The notes beneath the pieces were generated by a model. That model worked only from the letters and a program-made list of their open reading frames with translations, ran no database searches and was not told the DNA's origin. A stretch of 64,000 nucleotides of DNA, from contig NZ_CP019334.1 of NCBI RefSeq assembly GCF_002163675.1, positions 3,577,501-3,641,500 of the forward strand. Direction: 5' to 3'. This DNA comes from Polaribacter sp. SA4-12. Lineage in GTDB: Bacteria > Bacteroidota > Bacteroidia > Flavobacteriales > Flavobacteriaceae. Position 1 is the first letter of the stretch; every line of letters starts with the position of its first letter. Shown one piece after another: positions 26,900 through 35,752 of this stretch. Position numbers and translations under genes: made by a program.

Positions 26900-27667
26900 A
26901 TGAATTCAATCCAAGAATTATTTCAGAAAAAAGATAAAAATTTACTGTCAATATATTTTACTTGTGGATACCCGGAGTTAAATGATACTGTACAAGTAAT
27001 TTCAGAATTAGAAAAAAGTGGTGTAGATTTTATTGAGGTTGGTTTGCCTTATTCTGATCCTTTAGCAGATGGACCAACAATACAAGATAGTAGTCAGAAA
27101 GCGTTAGAAAACGGAGTTAATTTAGACATTATTTTTGAGCAATTATTAGCAATTAAAGATACCAACAAAACTCCTTTAGTTTTAATGGGCTATTTAAATC
27201 AGATGCTAAAATATGGCGAAGATAAATTTTGTCAGAAAGTTGTTGATTGTGGAATTGATACATTAATCCTTCCTGATTTACCGATGGTTGAGTTTGAAAA
27301 CCATTATAAAGACTTGTTTGAAAAATATGGATTGACTAATGTGTTTTTAATTACACCTCATACATCAGATGAAAGAATTAGAAAGATAGATTCTTATTCA
27401 AAAGCATTTATTTATGTAGTAGCTTCTGCATCTATTACGGGTGCAAAAGGAGATATTTCTAATAATCAAGTTACATATTTTGAAAGAATTAAAAATATGA
27501 ACCTAAAAAGTAAGTTGATTATAGGTTTTGGAATTTCAGACAAACAAACATTTAATACTGCTTGTGAATATGCTAATGGAACTATAATTGGTTCTGCTTT
27601 TATAAAAAGTTTAGGTAAGAACGGGGTCGATAAGATTGATGATTTTATCAATCCAATTATTTCTTAA
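26900..27667 (+). CDS. trpA: Tryptophan synthase alpha chain
   Basis: TrpA cleaves indole-glycerol phosphate and passes indole to TrpB. The 255-residue barrel carries the catalytic Glu in DFIEVGLPYSDPLADGPTIQ and the nearby catalytic Asp, LVLMGYLNQML, LPDLPMVEFENHY, and GFGISDKQTF at the phosphate site. Last gene of the trp operon, closed by a strong terminator. Confidence 0.97.
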   Translation: MNSIQELFQKKDKNLLSIYFTCGYPELNDTVQVISELEKSGVDFIEVGLPYSDPLADGPTIQDSSQKALENGVNLDIIFEQLLAIKDTNKTPLVLMGYLNQMLKYGEDKFCQKVVDCGIDTLILPDLPMVEFENHYKDLFEKYGLTNVFLITPHTSDERIRKIDSYSKAFIYVVASASITGAKGDISNNQVTYFERIKNMNLKSKLIIGFGISDKQTFNTACEYANGTIIGSAFIKSLGKNGVDKIDDFINPIIS

Positions 27668-27671
27668 AATA

Positions 27672-27706
27672 AAAAAAAGCGAAACTTAATAAGTTTCGCT
27701 TTTTTT
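27672..27706 (+). terminator. Terminator of the trp operon
   Basis: AGCGAAACTT pairs with AAGTTTCGCT, followed by seven T. The A-run on the other side lets it act for the convergent FKBP gene as well. Confidence 0.88.
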
Positions 27707-27724
27707 ATGAGTTTAAAACCCTGT

Positions 27725-28189
27725 TTAGTTTACACTAATTAGTTTTACATCAAAAATTAAAACAGATCCTCCAGGAATAGAACTATATTGATATGCTCCA
27801 TAACCTAAATTATAAGGGACTAATAAAATTCCATCTCCACCTTCTTTAAAAAGTTGAAGCCCTTCTGTCCAACCCGCAATTACTTGGTTTAATCCAAAAG
27901 AAATTCCACTAGAATTACTTTGGTCAAAAGTAGTTCCATCCAAGAAATATCCTTTATAAGCTACTGTTACATTAGAAGTACTTGTTGGTCTAGATCCTGT
28001 ACCTTCATTATTAATTACATAGTACAAACCAGAATCAGTTTTTGTTGCATTTAAGTTATTGTCTTCAATGTATTTTAAAATATCAGCTTCAGTTTGAGGT
28101 TCAGTTGGAGTAACTTCTTTATCAGATTCAGAATTTAAACAAGAAGTTAAAATAAATAGAGAGAAAAACAGATATAAGTATGATTTCAT
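27725..28189 (-). CDS. FKBP-type peptidyl-prolyl isomerase lipoprotein
   Basis: The 154-residue product starts with a lipoprotein signal (MKSYLYLFFSLFILTSC, Cys17). Residues about 60-154 form an FKBP domain: TVAYKGYFLDGTTFDQS, FGLNQVIAGWTEGLQLFKEGGDGILLVPYNLGYGAYQ, and IPGGSVLIFDVKLISV. It probably assists protein folding in the periplasm or at the outer membrane. GldI of gliding flavobacteria is a lipoprotein of the same type, but nothing nearby ties this gene to gliding. Convergent with trpA. Confidence 0.92.
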   Translation of the reverse strand: MKSYLYLFFSLFILTSCLNSESDKEVTPTEPQTEADILKYIEDNNLNATKTDSGLYYVINNEGTGSRPTSTSNVTVAYKGYFLDGTTFDQSNSSGISFGLNQVIAGWTEGLQLFKEGGDGILLVPYNLGYGAYQYSSIPGGSVLIFDVKLISVN

Positions 28190-28301
28190 TTTACGTTTTT
28201 TTAAAATTTAGGCGAATATAATAGAATTACAAATCATTATATAATTTCAAAATAGAAATTAATCATAAAATTACCTATATTGATACTCTAAAATAAAAAA
28301 T

Positions 28302-28535
28302 ATGGAATTACCAAAAAGAGCAGGAGATGCTCCTTTACCAGTTGAATTAGAAGAAGGGAAAAACTATGCTTGGTGTACTTGTGGTTTGTCAGAAAATCAA
28401 CCATTATGCGACGGAAAACATAGAGGGACAGGAATGAGCCCAAATGTGTTTACAGCAGAAAAAACAGAAACTAAATATTTATGTGCTTGTAAAGCAACTA
28501 AAAACGAACCTTTTTGCGACGGTTCTCATAAATAG
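28302..28535 (+). CDS. CDGSH iron-sulfur protein (two motifs)
   Basis: The 77-residue cytoplasmic protein contains two mitoNEET-type motifs: CTCGLSENQPLCDGKH and CACKATKNEPFCDGSH. Each has the C-x-C-x(n)-C-D-G-x-H ligands for a 2Fe-2S cluster, so two clusters per chain are expected. Bacterial relatives are linked to redox or iron-sulfur handling, but the exact role is unknown. It is a single gene, closed by a hairpin. Confidence 0.93.
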   Translation: MELPKRAGDAPLPVELEEGKNYAWCTCGLSENQPLCDGKHRGTGMSPNVFTAEKTETKYLCACKATKNEPFCDGSHK

Positions 28536-28542
28536 AAATTAA

Positions 28543-28571
28543 TGTCATTCCTATGAAAACTGGGAATGACA
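28543..28571 (+). terminator. Hairpin after the CDGSH gene; GTCATTC-type repeat
   Basis: TGTCATTCC pairs with GGAATGACA, followed by ATTCTTTTTTC. It probably ends transcription. The arms match a common flavobacterial spacer repeat also hinted at in 14651-14672. Confidence 0.65.
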
Positions 28572-28786
28572 ATTCTTTTTTCATTATAACTTGATTTTAA
28601 ATTTCAGAATTAGCCAACCTCAATAACGCATTTTTTTTCTTCAAGTTAAAAAAAATCACCTTAAATTCTCTTATCTTTTTTTTAAGACCACTGTAACTAT
28701 TATATAGAGTACTCTTCTTAAAATTAATTTGAAACATTTTATGATTTTAATTTTAAAAATTAATAGACTTACCTAAAAATACTTCT

Positions 28787-28794
28787 TAAATTTG
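28787..28794 (+). promoter_or_regulatory. -7 box (TAAATTTG) of the FUSC-family gene
   Basis: An exact TAnnTTTG 15 bases before the ATG at 28810. It overlaps an in-frame TTG at 28792, which therefore should not be used as the start codon. Confidence 0.6.
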
Positions 28795-28809
28795 AACTTT
28801 ATTTGGTTT

Positions 28810-31026
28810 ATGGTTAAAAATTTAATTAGATATTTTAAAAGCATTCATTTTATTAAAGCACTTTTAGTTGCTTTAGCTATGGCGATTCCTGTGTTGCTGT
28901 CAAATTATTTTTTTGATAGTTTTGATATAGGTTTCAGTATTGCTTTAGGAACAATATTTTGTGCTCCATCTGATGTACCAGGAAGTATAAAACATAAATT
29001 TTTTGGTATTGTATCTTCCATAATTTTAACTTTCATAATAACGTTATTAATTGGTTATTCTAGTAGTTATCTATTTGTTATAATTCCTTTGTTAATCATC
29101 TTAGTTTTTTCAGTTTCTTATATTTCTGTATTTGGTTTTAGAGCTTCTTTAATTTCATTTGCAGGTTTGTTATCGTTGGTTTTAGCTTTTGCGTATCAAA
29201 GTACAGCAATTTCACTATTAGAACATTCTTTATTAATAGCTTTAGGAGGAGTCTGGTATTTGTTTTTAACTTTTTTAAATCAAATATTACTACCAGCTTT
29301 TCAAACAGATTACTTGTTTATAGAATTACTTCAAAAAACTTCAGGATTTATAAAAATTCGAGGGAAATTGTTGGTTGAGGTAAATGATAGAAGTAGTCTT
29401 TTAGAACAAAATTTTAAACTTCAAATAGAAATCAACGAACTTCATGAAACGATAAGAGAAGTTATTTTAGAAAAAAGATTGAGTTCAGGATTTAGTAATA
29501 GAACAAGACGTCAACAATTAATTTTTTCTAAAATTATTGAAATATATGAATTAGCTATTTCAAATACTGTTGATTATGATAAGTTTGACACTTTGTTTAA
29601 AGTACATCCTGAGAAAATAGATGAATTTAAAGTATTGATTTTTGAAATTTCAAATAGATTAGATCATATTTCTAGGGTTATTTTAAAAGAAGAAAAATTT
29701 ATATATAATAACAATTTCAAAATTTTACTTAAAAAAATACAAAATCATATTGAAATTTATAAAGTAACTGTTGGTCTACCTGAATCTAGAGAAGGAACCA
29801 TTTTTTTATTGAATTTTAAAGGGTATCAAGAAAAGCAAATAAGAAACTTAGTAGATATTGTTAGAATATTAGAGAACTATTCTAAAAACGATAAAATTAG
29901 AGCTATAAAAGATGCTGAACAATTTTTGACGCCTCAAGATTACGATCTCAAAAAATTAAAAGAAAATTTTAGTTTTAAATCACCAATATTTAGACATTCA
30001 TTAAGATTAACACTTACCATGTTAATTGGTTTTATTGTTGGTTACTTTATTGAAGTACAGCAATCTTATTGGATTATATTAACGATTATTGTAATTATGA
30101 GACCTAGTTATGGTTTAACCAAACAAAGGACTAAATATAGAGTATTAGGTACATTGATTGGAGCTACAGTAGGTGTTGGAATCGTTTTTTTAACACAAAA
30201 TCCATTAATTTATGCTTTAATAGCTGTTTTCTCTTTAGTAATTGGTTTTTCCATAGTGAAGCAAAACTATAGAAACGGAGCAGCATTTATTACGCTTTAT
30301 GTTATTTTTATGTATGCCTTAATTCATCCTAATATTTTAGACGTTATAAAGTTTAGAGTTTTTGATACATTAATAGGTTCTTTATTGGCTTATGTTGGTA
30401 ATTACTTTTTTTGGCCAGCTTGGGAGTCTAAAAATATCAAAGAATTTTTCACAAATTCAATTCAAAGTTTTTTAGGGTTCTTAAAAGAGATAAACACATT
30501 GTATCATGAAAAAGGAAATGTATCTACAGAATATGGATTAGCTAGAAAGGAAGTGTTTCTACAAGTAGCAAATTTAAATGGAGCATACCAAAGGTTGATT
30601 CAAGAACCAAAATCTAAGCAAGAAAATAGTGCCACTATTTATGATTTAATAACTATTTGTAATACTTATTTGTCATCACTTTCGTCCTTAGGAATGTACA
30701 TAAGAACTAACGAAACAGGTGTTGCTCCAAAACAATTTGAAATTTATGTGAAACATATTTTGACTAATTTAGAAGAGGCAATAAATATATTAAATAACAA
30801 AGAATCTAGTATTTCTCTTGAAAATGAAGAATTAGATATTGCAACAAGAAACTATGAAGAATATTTTAATGATTTATCTACACAAAGAGATGATGAAATT
30901 GAAAAAGGAGTTCCTATCTCAAATGAAATGAGAGTGCAATTACATGAAACACAATTAGTATATGAACAGGTAAGATGGTTATTTAACTTATCTGAAAATT
31001 TAGTAAAAAGCGTAAAGAAAATTTAA
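28810..31026 (+). CDS. FUSC-family inner-membrane protein (YccS/YhfK-like)
   Basis: The 738-residue product has two repeated modules. Each is a block of membrane helices (about 10-150 and 390-530) followed by a soluble, partly helical region. The second block contains QQSYWIILTIIVIMRPSYGLTKQRTKYRVLGTLIGATVG, the typical fusaric-acid-resistance (FUSC) signature; the first has the related FDIGFSIALGTIFCAPSDVPGS. Family members are predicted efflux or stress proteins, mostly uncharacterised. I start at ATG 28810, because the upstream TTG lies in the -7 box. A hairpin overlaps its stop codon. Confidence 0.88.
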   Translation: MVKNLIRYFKSIHFIKALLVALAMAIPVLLSNYFFDSFDIGFSIALGTIFCAPSDVPGSIKHKFFGIVSSIILTFIITLLIGYSSSYLFVIIPLLIILVFSVSYISVFGFRASLISFAGLLSLVLAFAYQSTAISLLEHSLLIALGGVWYLFLTFLNQILLPAFQTDYLFIELLQKTSGFIKIRGKLLVEVNDRSSLLEQNFKLQIEINELHETIREVILEKRLSSGFSNRTRRQQLIFSKIIEIYELAISNTVDYDKFDTLFKVHPEKIDEFKVLIFEISNRLDHISRVILKEEKFIYNNNFKILLKKIQNHIEIYKVTVGLPESREGTIFLLNFKGYQEKQIRNLVDIVRILENYSKNDKIRAIKDAEQFLTPQDYDLKKLKENFSFKSPIFRHSLRLTLTMLIGFIVGYFIEVQQSYWIILTIIVIMRPSYGLTKQRTKYRVLGTLIGATVGVGIVFLTQNPLIYALIAVFSLVIGFSIVKQNYRNGAAFITLYVIFMYALIHPNILDVIKFRVFDTLIGSLLAYVGNYFFWPAWESKNIKEFFTNSIQSFLGFLKEINTLYHEKGNVSTEYGLARKEVFLQVANLNGAYQRLIQEPKSKQENSATIYDLITICNTYLSSLSSLGMYIRTNETGVAPKQFEIYVKHILTNLEEAINILNNKESSISLENEELDIATRNYEEYFNDLSTQRDDEIEKGVPISNEMRVQLHETQLVYEQVRWLFNLSENLVKSVKKI

Positions 31027-31040
31027 AGATTTTACGCTTC
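31006..31040. terminator. Hairpin between convergent FUSC and amidohydrolase genes
   Basis: AAGCGTAAA and TTTACGCTT pair across the FUSC stop codon. On the minus strand the stem is followed by TTTTTAC, on the plus strand by no U-run, so it fits best as a terminator for the minus-strand genes. Confidence 0.5.
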
Positions 31041-31058
31041 TCACTAAATCATTATGGG

Positions 31059-32672
31059 TTAATAAACTTTTTCACCGTTTAAATAAGTTGATACAGCTTT
31101 TGTCTTTGAGATTTTCATTCCATCAACTTTCATAATATCTTGATTTAAAATTACAAAATCAGCAAATTTACCAACTTCAATAGAGCCTTTTTCTTCTTCT
31201 TCGAAGTTTGAGTAAGCAGCCCAAATAGTCATCCCTTTTAAGGTTTCTTCTCTGGTTAATGCATTTTCCATTTGAAAACCATTTTCTGGATAATTGTTGA
31301 TGTCTTTTCTAATTGTTGCAGCATAAAAAGTTAAAAACGGATTTACTTGTTCAACTGGGAAATCTGTTCCCAAAGCAATTTTTCCATATTTATTTAATAA
31401 ATCTTTATACGCATAAGCTCCTTTCATTCTTTCTTTACCAATTCTATCTTTTGCCCAATACATGTCTGATGTTGCATGTGTTGGTTGTACAGAAGGAATA
31501 ATATTATCGAATTTGTCAAAATCTTCAGGTGCAATTATCTGAGCATGTTCAATTCTCCATCGTCTATTTTTTGCATCTTTTAAAACATCTTTATAGGTTT
31601 TAAGTAACCAAGTATTTGAAGAATCTCCAATAGCATGTGTGTTCATTTGAAAATCTGAAGCAGCAATTTGTTTTGCAATTTCTTGATATCTTTCTGGAGC
31701 ATAAATTAAAGCACCAAAATGATTTTCTCTATCTGAATATGACTTTTTCATTGCAGCTCCTCTAGATCCTAAAGCGCCATCTCCATAAACTTTAAAAGAA
31801 CGTACATTTAATCTATCCGTTTTTAGTTTTCCTTTATTTATGTAATAATCTATTTCTTTTTGATTATCGCCAGAAACCATTGCGTAAATACGCATTTTTA
31901 AACGTCCATCTTGTTGTAAATCATCAATTAATTCGATTGTTTTTCTATTGATTCCTGCATCATCTACAGTTGTTAATCCGTAAGAAAAGGAAATTTTTTG
32001 AGCATCTAATAAACCTTGAATCGCTTCTTGTTTACTTGCATTTGGAATTTTGATAAAATCCATAGCATTATCAATTAATATACCTGTTATTTCTCCATCT
32101 TTGATGATAATTTCTCCACCAGAAACTTTCGTGTCTTTTGTAATTCCAGATAAGTTTATTGCAGCTTGATTTACCAATAATGCATGTCCATCTACTCGTC
32201 TAACAGCAACAGGAATTGTTGGAAATAACTTGTCTAATTTTTCTTTAGTAGGAAACTCTTTTATTTTCCAATCGTTTTGATCCCAACCACGACCCGTTAT
32301 AAAAGTAGCATCCTTTTCTTTTTGGAAAGCTACCAGTTTTTGTAAAACTTCATCATAGCTTTTTGTACCCATTAAATCTACTTTCTGTTGTTGTAAACCC
32401 ATTCTATAAAAATGACAATGAGCATCAATTAAACCAGGAACAATTGTTTTGTTTTTTGCATCAACAATAGTTGAAGAAGTATAGTTTTTTGTAATTTCTT
32501 CGGATGTTCCAACTGCAATAAATTTTCCATCTTTAATGGCAAAAGCTGTAGCTTTTTCAAAATTATCATTTACTGTATAAGTGTTAGAATTGATGATAAT
32601 TGAATCTACTTCTTGTTTTTTACAAAGTGTAAATAAACTGATCGTTAAAAAATAAATAAATAGTTTTTTCAT
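31059..32672 (-). CDS. Exported amidohydrolase (YtcJ-type), lipoprotein
   Basis: The 537-residue product starts with a lipoprotein-like signal (MKKLFIYFLTISLFTLC, Cys17). It shows the metal-dependent amidohydrolase fold: GLIDAHCHFYRMG, the mid-chain metal-site histidines (NTHAIGDSSNTW, RIEHAQII), and LGTDFPVEQVNPF with the catalytic Asp. The C-terminus has the usual GKFADFVILNQD beta-sandwich return. Substrates of this YtcJ branch are poorly known. It begins 9 bases after the stop of a secreted M28 peptidase, so the two may digest peptides or amides together in the periplasm. Confidence 0.88.
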   Translation of the reverse strand: MKKLFIYFLTISLFTLCKKQEVDSIIINSNTYTVNDNFEKATAFAIKDGKFIAVGTSEEITKNYTSSTIVDAKNKTIVPGLIDAHCHFYRMGLQQQKVDLMGTKSYDEVLQKLVAFQKEKDATFITGRGWDQNDWKIKEFPTKEKLDKLFPTIPVAVRRVDGHALLVNQAAINLSGITKDTKVSGGEIIIKDGEITGILIDNAMDFIKIPNASKQEAIQGLLDAQKISFSYGLTTVDDAGINRKTIELIDDLQQDGRLKMRIYAMVSGDNQKEIDYYINKGKLKTDRLNVRSFKVYGDGALGSRGAAMKKSYSDRENHFGALIYAPERYQEIAKQIAASDFQMNTHAIGDSSNTWLLKTYKDVLKDAKNRRWRIEHAQIIAPEDFDKFDNIIPSVQPTHATSDMYWAKDRIGKERMKGAYAYKDLLNKYGKIALGTDFPVEQVNPFLTFYAATIRKDINNYPENGFQMENALTREETLKGMTIWAAYSNFEEEEKGSIEVGKFADFVILNQDIMKVDGMKISKTKAVSTYLNGEKVY

Positions 32673-32681
32673 GCTCTAAAA

Positions 32682-34115
32682 TTAAGGTTTAACAGGTGTG
32701 TTGTTGTATAAATATTTATCCATTAAATAAATAATACTTGCCATTGAAGCACTTCCTAATTCTAGTTCACGCTTATTTACTTTATCAAAAGTATCTGTAC
32801 TTGTGTGATGATAATCAAAATAACGTTGAGAATCTGGTCTGTAACCAACCAAAGTTACATTTTCTCCTTTTAAAGGGCTAATATCTGCGCCAGAACCACC
32901 TTTGTCTAAATCATGTAAACCGTAAGGAGAAAGTAGTTTTTTCCAGCTTTGTAATAATTTTGTATTTACCGAATTTGCATCAATAGAAAAACCTCTTGGT
33001 GTATGTCCTCCTGCATCAGATTCTAGGCCACCAATATGATTTTCTTTATTCAATTTAGCCAATTCAGCATACTTTTTTGCGCCTCTTGTTCCGTTTTCTT
33101 CATTCATAAAAAAGACAACTCGCAATGTGTTTTTTGGTTTAATGTTATTTTTTTTGAATAAATAAGCAACTTCTAAAGATTGTACAACTCCTGTTCCATC
33201 ATCATGAGCACCTTCACCTAAATCCCAAGAATCTAAATGACCACCAACAACAAAAATATTTTCTGGAGTCTCAGAACCTCTAATTTCACCAATCACATTA
33301 AAAGAAGGTGCATCTGCTAAAGTTTCGCAACTTTGTTTAAAGTAGAATTTTAAATTCGGGTTTTTCTTAAGATCGTCACTTAAAATACTTGCTGCTCTAG
33401 AACTAATTGCTGCAGTAGGAATGTGCTTTTCTTTTGGTAAATCTCCATAAGTCATACTTCCTGTATGAGGATAATCATCAATTCCATTTGTCATAGAACG
33501 AACAATAACTGCTTTTGCGCCAAACTCTCCACAAACCATTGCACCAGCATAACGCTGACCAACACAACCTCCATAAGCTTTAAAAGTGTTGATGAGTGTA
33601 TTATCAAAAGCGCCATTAAAAAACACAATTTTACCTTTCATTTTGTTTCCTAAAGACTTGGCTTCATTTAAGCTTTTTACTTCTATTACTTCTGCTGAGA
33701 TTCCTTTTTTCGGAGTTGCAATAGAAAAACCTAATGCACAAATAGGAACGTTTTTTTGAACTCCATTTACGGAGTAATTAGCCACTTCTTTTTCCCCACG
33801 AACCCAATGTGGTACCATAACTGGTTGCAACCAAACTGAATCTAAACCTATCTCTTTCATTAATTTTTCTCCCCAAATAACACTTTGAGCAGCTTGTGGT
33901 GAGCCCGATAAACGACCTCCAATATTTTGAGTTAAATCTCTAAGCCATTCATAAGATTGTCCTTCTGTTAGAGCACTATTAAATAGGGTTTTGATTTTTG
34001 TAGAATCAATTTTTTCTTCGGATGTGAAATTCGTTTTATCAACTATTTTTTCTGTTTTCTTATTACAAGAAATAAGTATGATTGCAGATAAAAGTAAGAG
34101 AGAGAGTTTTTTCAT
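32682..34115 (-). CDS. M28-family zinc peptidase, lipoprotein
   Basis: The 477-residue product has a lipobox (SAIILISC, Cys17). A PA-like insert (VRSMTNGIDDYPHTGSMTYGD) precedes the catalytic domain. Zinc ligands and catalytic residues are visible: GGHLDSWDLGEGAHDDGTGVV, FFMNEENGTRGAKKYAE, GGLESDAGGHTPRGF, and the late His in DYHHTSTDTFDKV. It is likely a periplasmic or surface aminopeptidase or carboxypeptidase. Probably first gene of a two-gene unit with the amidohydrolase. Confidence 0.93.
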   Translation of the reverse strand: MKKLSLLLLSAIILISCNKKTEKIVDKTNFTSEEKIDSTKIKTLFNSALTEGQSYEWLRDLTQNIGGRLSGSPQAAQSVIWGEKLMKEIGLDSVWLQPVMVPHWVRGEKEVANYSVNGVQKNVPICALGFSIATPKKGISAEVIEVKSLNEAKSLGNKMKGKIVFFNGAFDNTLINTFKAYGGCVGQRYAGAMVCGEFGAKAVIVRSMTNGIDDYPHTGSMTYGDLPKEKHIPTAAISSRAASILSDDLKKNPNLKFYFKQSCETLADAPSFNVIGEIRGSETPENIFVVGGHLDSWDLGEGAHDDGTGVVQSLEVAYLFKKNNIKPKNTLRVVFFMNEENGTRGAKKYAELAKLNKENHIGGLESDAGGHTPRGFSIDANSVNTKLLQSWKKLLSPYGLHDLDKGGSGADISPLKGENVTLVGYRPDSQRYFDYHHTSTDTFDKVNKRELELGSASMASIIYLMDKYLYNNTPVKP

Positions 34116-34165
34116 TTGGTAGTTAGTTATTTGATTTGCTAAATCTACAAAAATGAAATGAGAAT

Positions 34166-34978
34166 TTATTTTATTTGAAAATGAATATGATCATCATGTC
34201 TAACTGCTCCACATCCATGAAATCTTATTTTAGAATTATTAAGGTTTAATCTAGATTTAAGGTGAGGCTCTATAAAAACTTTACTTACTTTATTATTTTC
34301 TAATATTTTTAGTATGAGTTTTTTTGTTGCTTTTTCGGATAATTTTAAGTTTTTATTGAAACTACCTAAAGTGAAATATTTAGTAAAATCGTATTGCCAG
34401 AAACCTCTGTTTTTACAAATATTGGTTTGATTGATTTCGTTTTTAGTTGGTTCTACAAAAATACCATAACCGCTGTTTGAAGGTTTCAAATTTGTAGTTT
34501 TTCCTTTTTTATCTTGATAAATAAAAGAAAGGTCAATCTTTTTTCCATCATTATGACTTAAATGAGGAAGCAAAGGAAATCCATCAATAAAAGGAAAATT
34601 TGCATCTAAATAAATAACTTTTAGATGAGGGAGTTCTTTATTGGTTTTTAAAGAAATAGCTTTTAATACAGAGTTCATCTTTGGAGTAACATAATTTCTG
34701 TTAAAGAGTTTTGTTATAAAATGATGAGCTTCAAGTCTATGGTTATCTTCTAATTTAACTCGACCAAAAATTGGTGCAACTTTTGGTACAATTAAAAATG
34801 TTGTAACTAAATATATCGCTATAAAAAAGATTGTTCTTTTAAATTTATAGTTAGGTTTTTTATCAGAAAAGAGAAGTAAAGTAATTAAATAGATGACTCC
34901 ACCAATTTGAGTTGTAAATGTTAGAAAAACTGTAATTAGTAAGTGGATAATTATTTTAAGAAAAGATTTAATTTTCAT
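34166..34978 (-). CDS. Membrane-anchored putative LAS-type metallopeptidase
   Basis: The 270-residue product has two N-terminal membrane segments (about 8-36 and 46-66) and a 200-residue extracytoplasmic part. That part contains HNDGKKIDLSF and, near the C-terminus, AVRHDDHIHFQ. The spacing and residues match the zinc motifs of LAS peptidases such as MepA (H-x(6)-D and H-x-H), which cut peptidoglycan cross-links. Other family landmarks are weak, so the call rests on these two motifs. The gene overlaps the upstream TPR gene by 11 bases. Confidence 0.6.
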   Translation of the reverse strand: MKIKSFLKIIIHLLITVFLTFTTQIGGVIYLITLLLFSDKKPNYKFKRTIFFIAIYLVTTFLIVPKVAPIFGRVKLEDNHRLEAHHFITKLFNRNYVTPKMNSVLKAISLKTNKELPHLKVIYLDANFPFIDGFPLLPHLSHNDGKKIDLSFIYQDKKGKTTNLKPSNSGYGIFVEPTKNEINQTNICKNRGFWQYDFTKYFTLGSFNKNLKLSEKATKKLILKILENNKVSKVFIEPHLKSRLNLNNSKIRFHGCGAVRHDDHIHFQIK

Positions 34979-35729
34979 TCAACATTTTTTCAGCTACGGA
35001 AAATACACCTCTATGTTTTCTAGAATTTACTTTTGTCATCGATTTTATTTCAGAAATAATCTCATTTAGAATTTCTTTTGCATCTTCCTTTTTGTTTCTT
35101 CTTATTAAAAACTTAGAAAGCTCAAGTCTTTCATTGTAGTTCGAATATCTTGTGTCAATTTTTCTTAATTGAATTTCGGCTTTATCAAATTCGCCTTTTT
35201 GTTCTAAAGCTAAACCATAAAAATAAATAGTTTCTTTAAAATCTTTTTCTAAATTTATCTTTTTAGAATATTCAATAACCTTGTCAAAATTTTTAGTTTC
35301 AAAATAACAAAGCACCAATTTGTTTAATGTGTGAGGTTCATCTTTAAAGTTACTTTCTAATGCTTTTTCATATTGTAAAATGGCATTATTATAATCTCTA
35401 TTTTGTGAATAAGCATCTGCTAAATTAATTCTATTCTGAAAAGTGTTAGAAAATTCTAAGACTTTTTCTAAATCTTTAATCTTTTTTGTAGGGTTGATAA
35501 TCGTTGTAAGTTCTTCAATACTGTTTGTAACATCACTTTTGTTAATTACTTGCGTAAGTAAATAGATAATACAACCAATTAGTGGAATAAAGAAAATGAT
35601 AAAATACCAATAATAATTGTTCTTATTCTTGTAAGCATGGTAAATACAAAAAGCTTGAAAGGCAATAATAAAATAGTAATACATGCAGTAAATATAATAA
35701 AAGGATATTTTGTTTTTATTAATTTTCAC
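34968..35729 (-). CDS. TPR protein with N-terminal membrane segments
   Basis: The 253-residue product starts with two membrane helices (about 16-35 and 40-60; the second, WYFIIFFIPLIGCIIYLL, resembles the PLD-nuclease N-terminal helix pair), then about 170 residues of TPR-like repeats (NRINLADAYSQNRDYNNAILQYEKAL, NKLVLCYFETKNFDKVIEYSKKI). Met16 (35684) is an alternative start. It is probably a membrane-tethered scaffold. It overlaps the following putative peptidase gene, suggesting a shared envelope role. Confidence 0.75.
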   Translation of the reverse strand: MKINKNKISFYYIYCMYYYFIIAFQAFCIYHAYKNKNNYYWYFIIFFIPLIGCIIYLLTQVINKSDVTNSIEELTTIINPTKKIKDLEKVLEFSNTFQNRINLADAYSQNRDYNNAILQYEKALESNFKDEPHTLNKLVLCYFETKNFDKVIEYSKKINLEKDFKETIYFYGLALEQKGEFDKAEIQLRKIDTRYSNYNERLELSKFLIRRNKKEDAKEILNEIISEIKSMTKVNSRKHRGVFSVAEKMLNEN

Positions 35730-35752
35730 CTAATTAAATAAAGTTTTAAGGT

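Noticed and set aside
28792..28809. TTG start for the FUSC-family gene
   Set aside because: The TTG is part of the TAAATTTG -7 box, so it should lie upstream of the transcription start; ATG 28810 is used.
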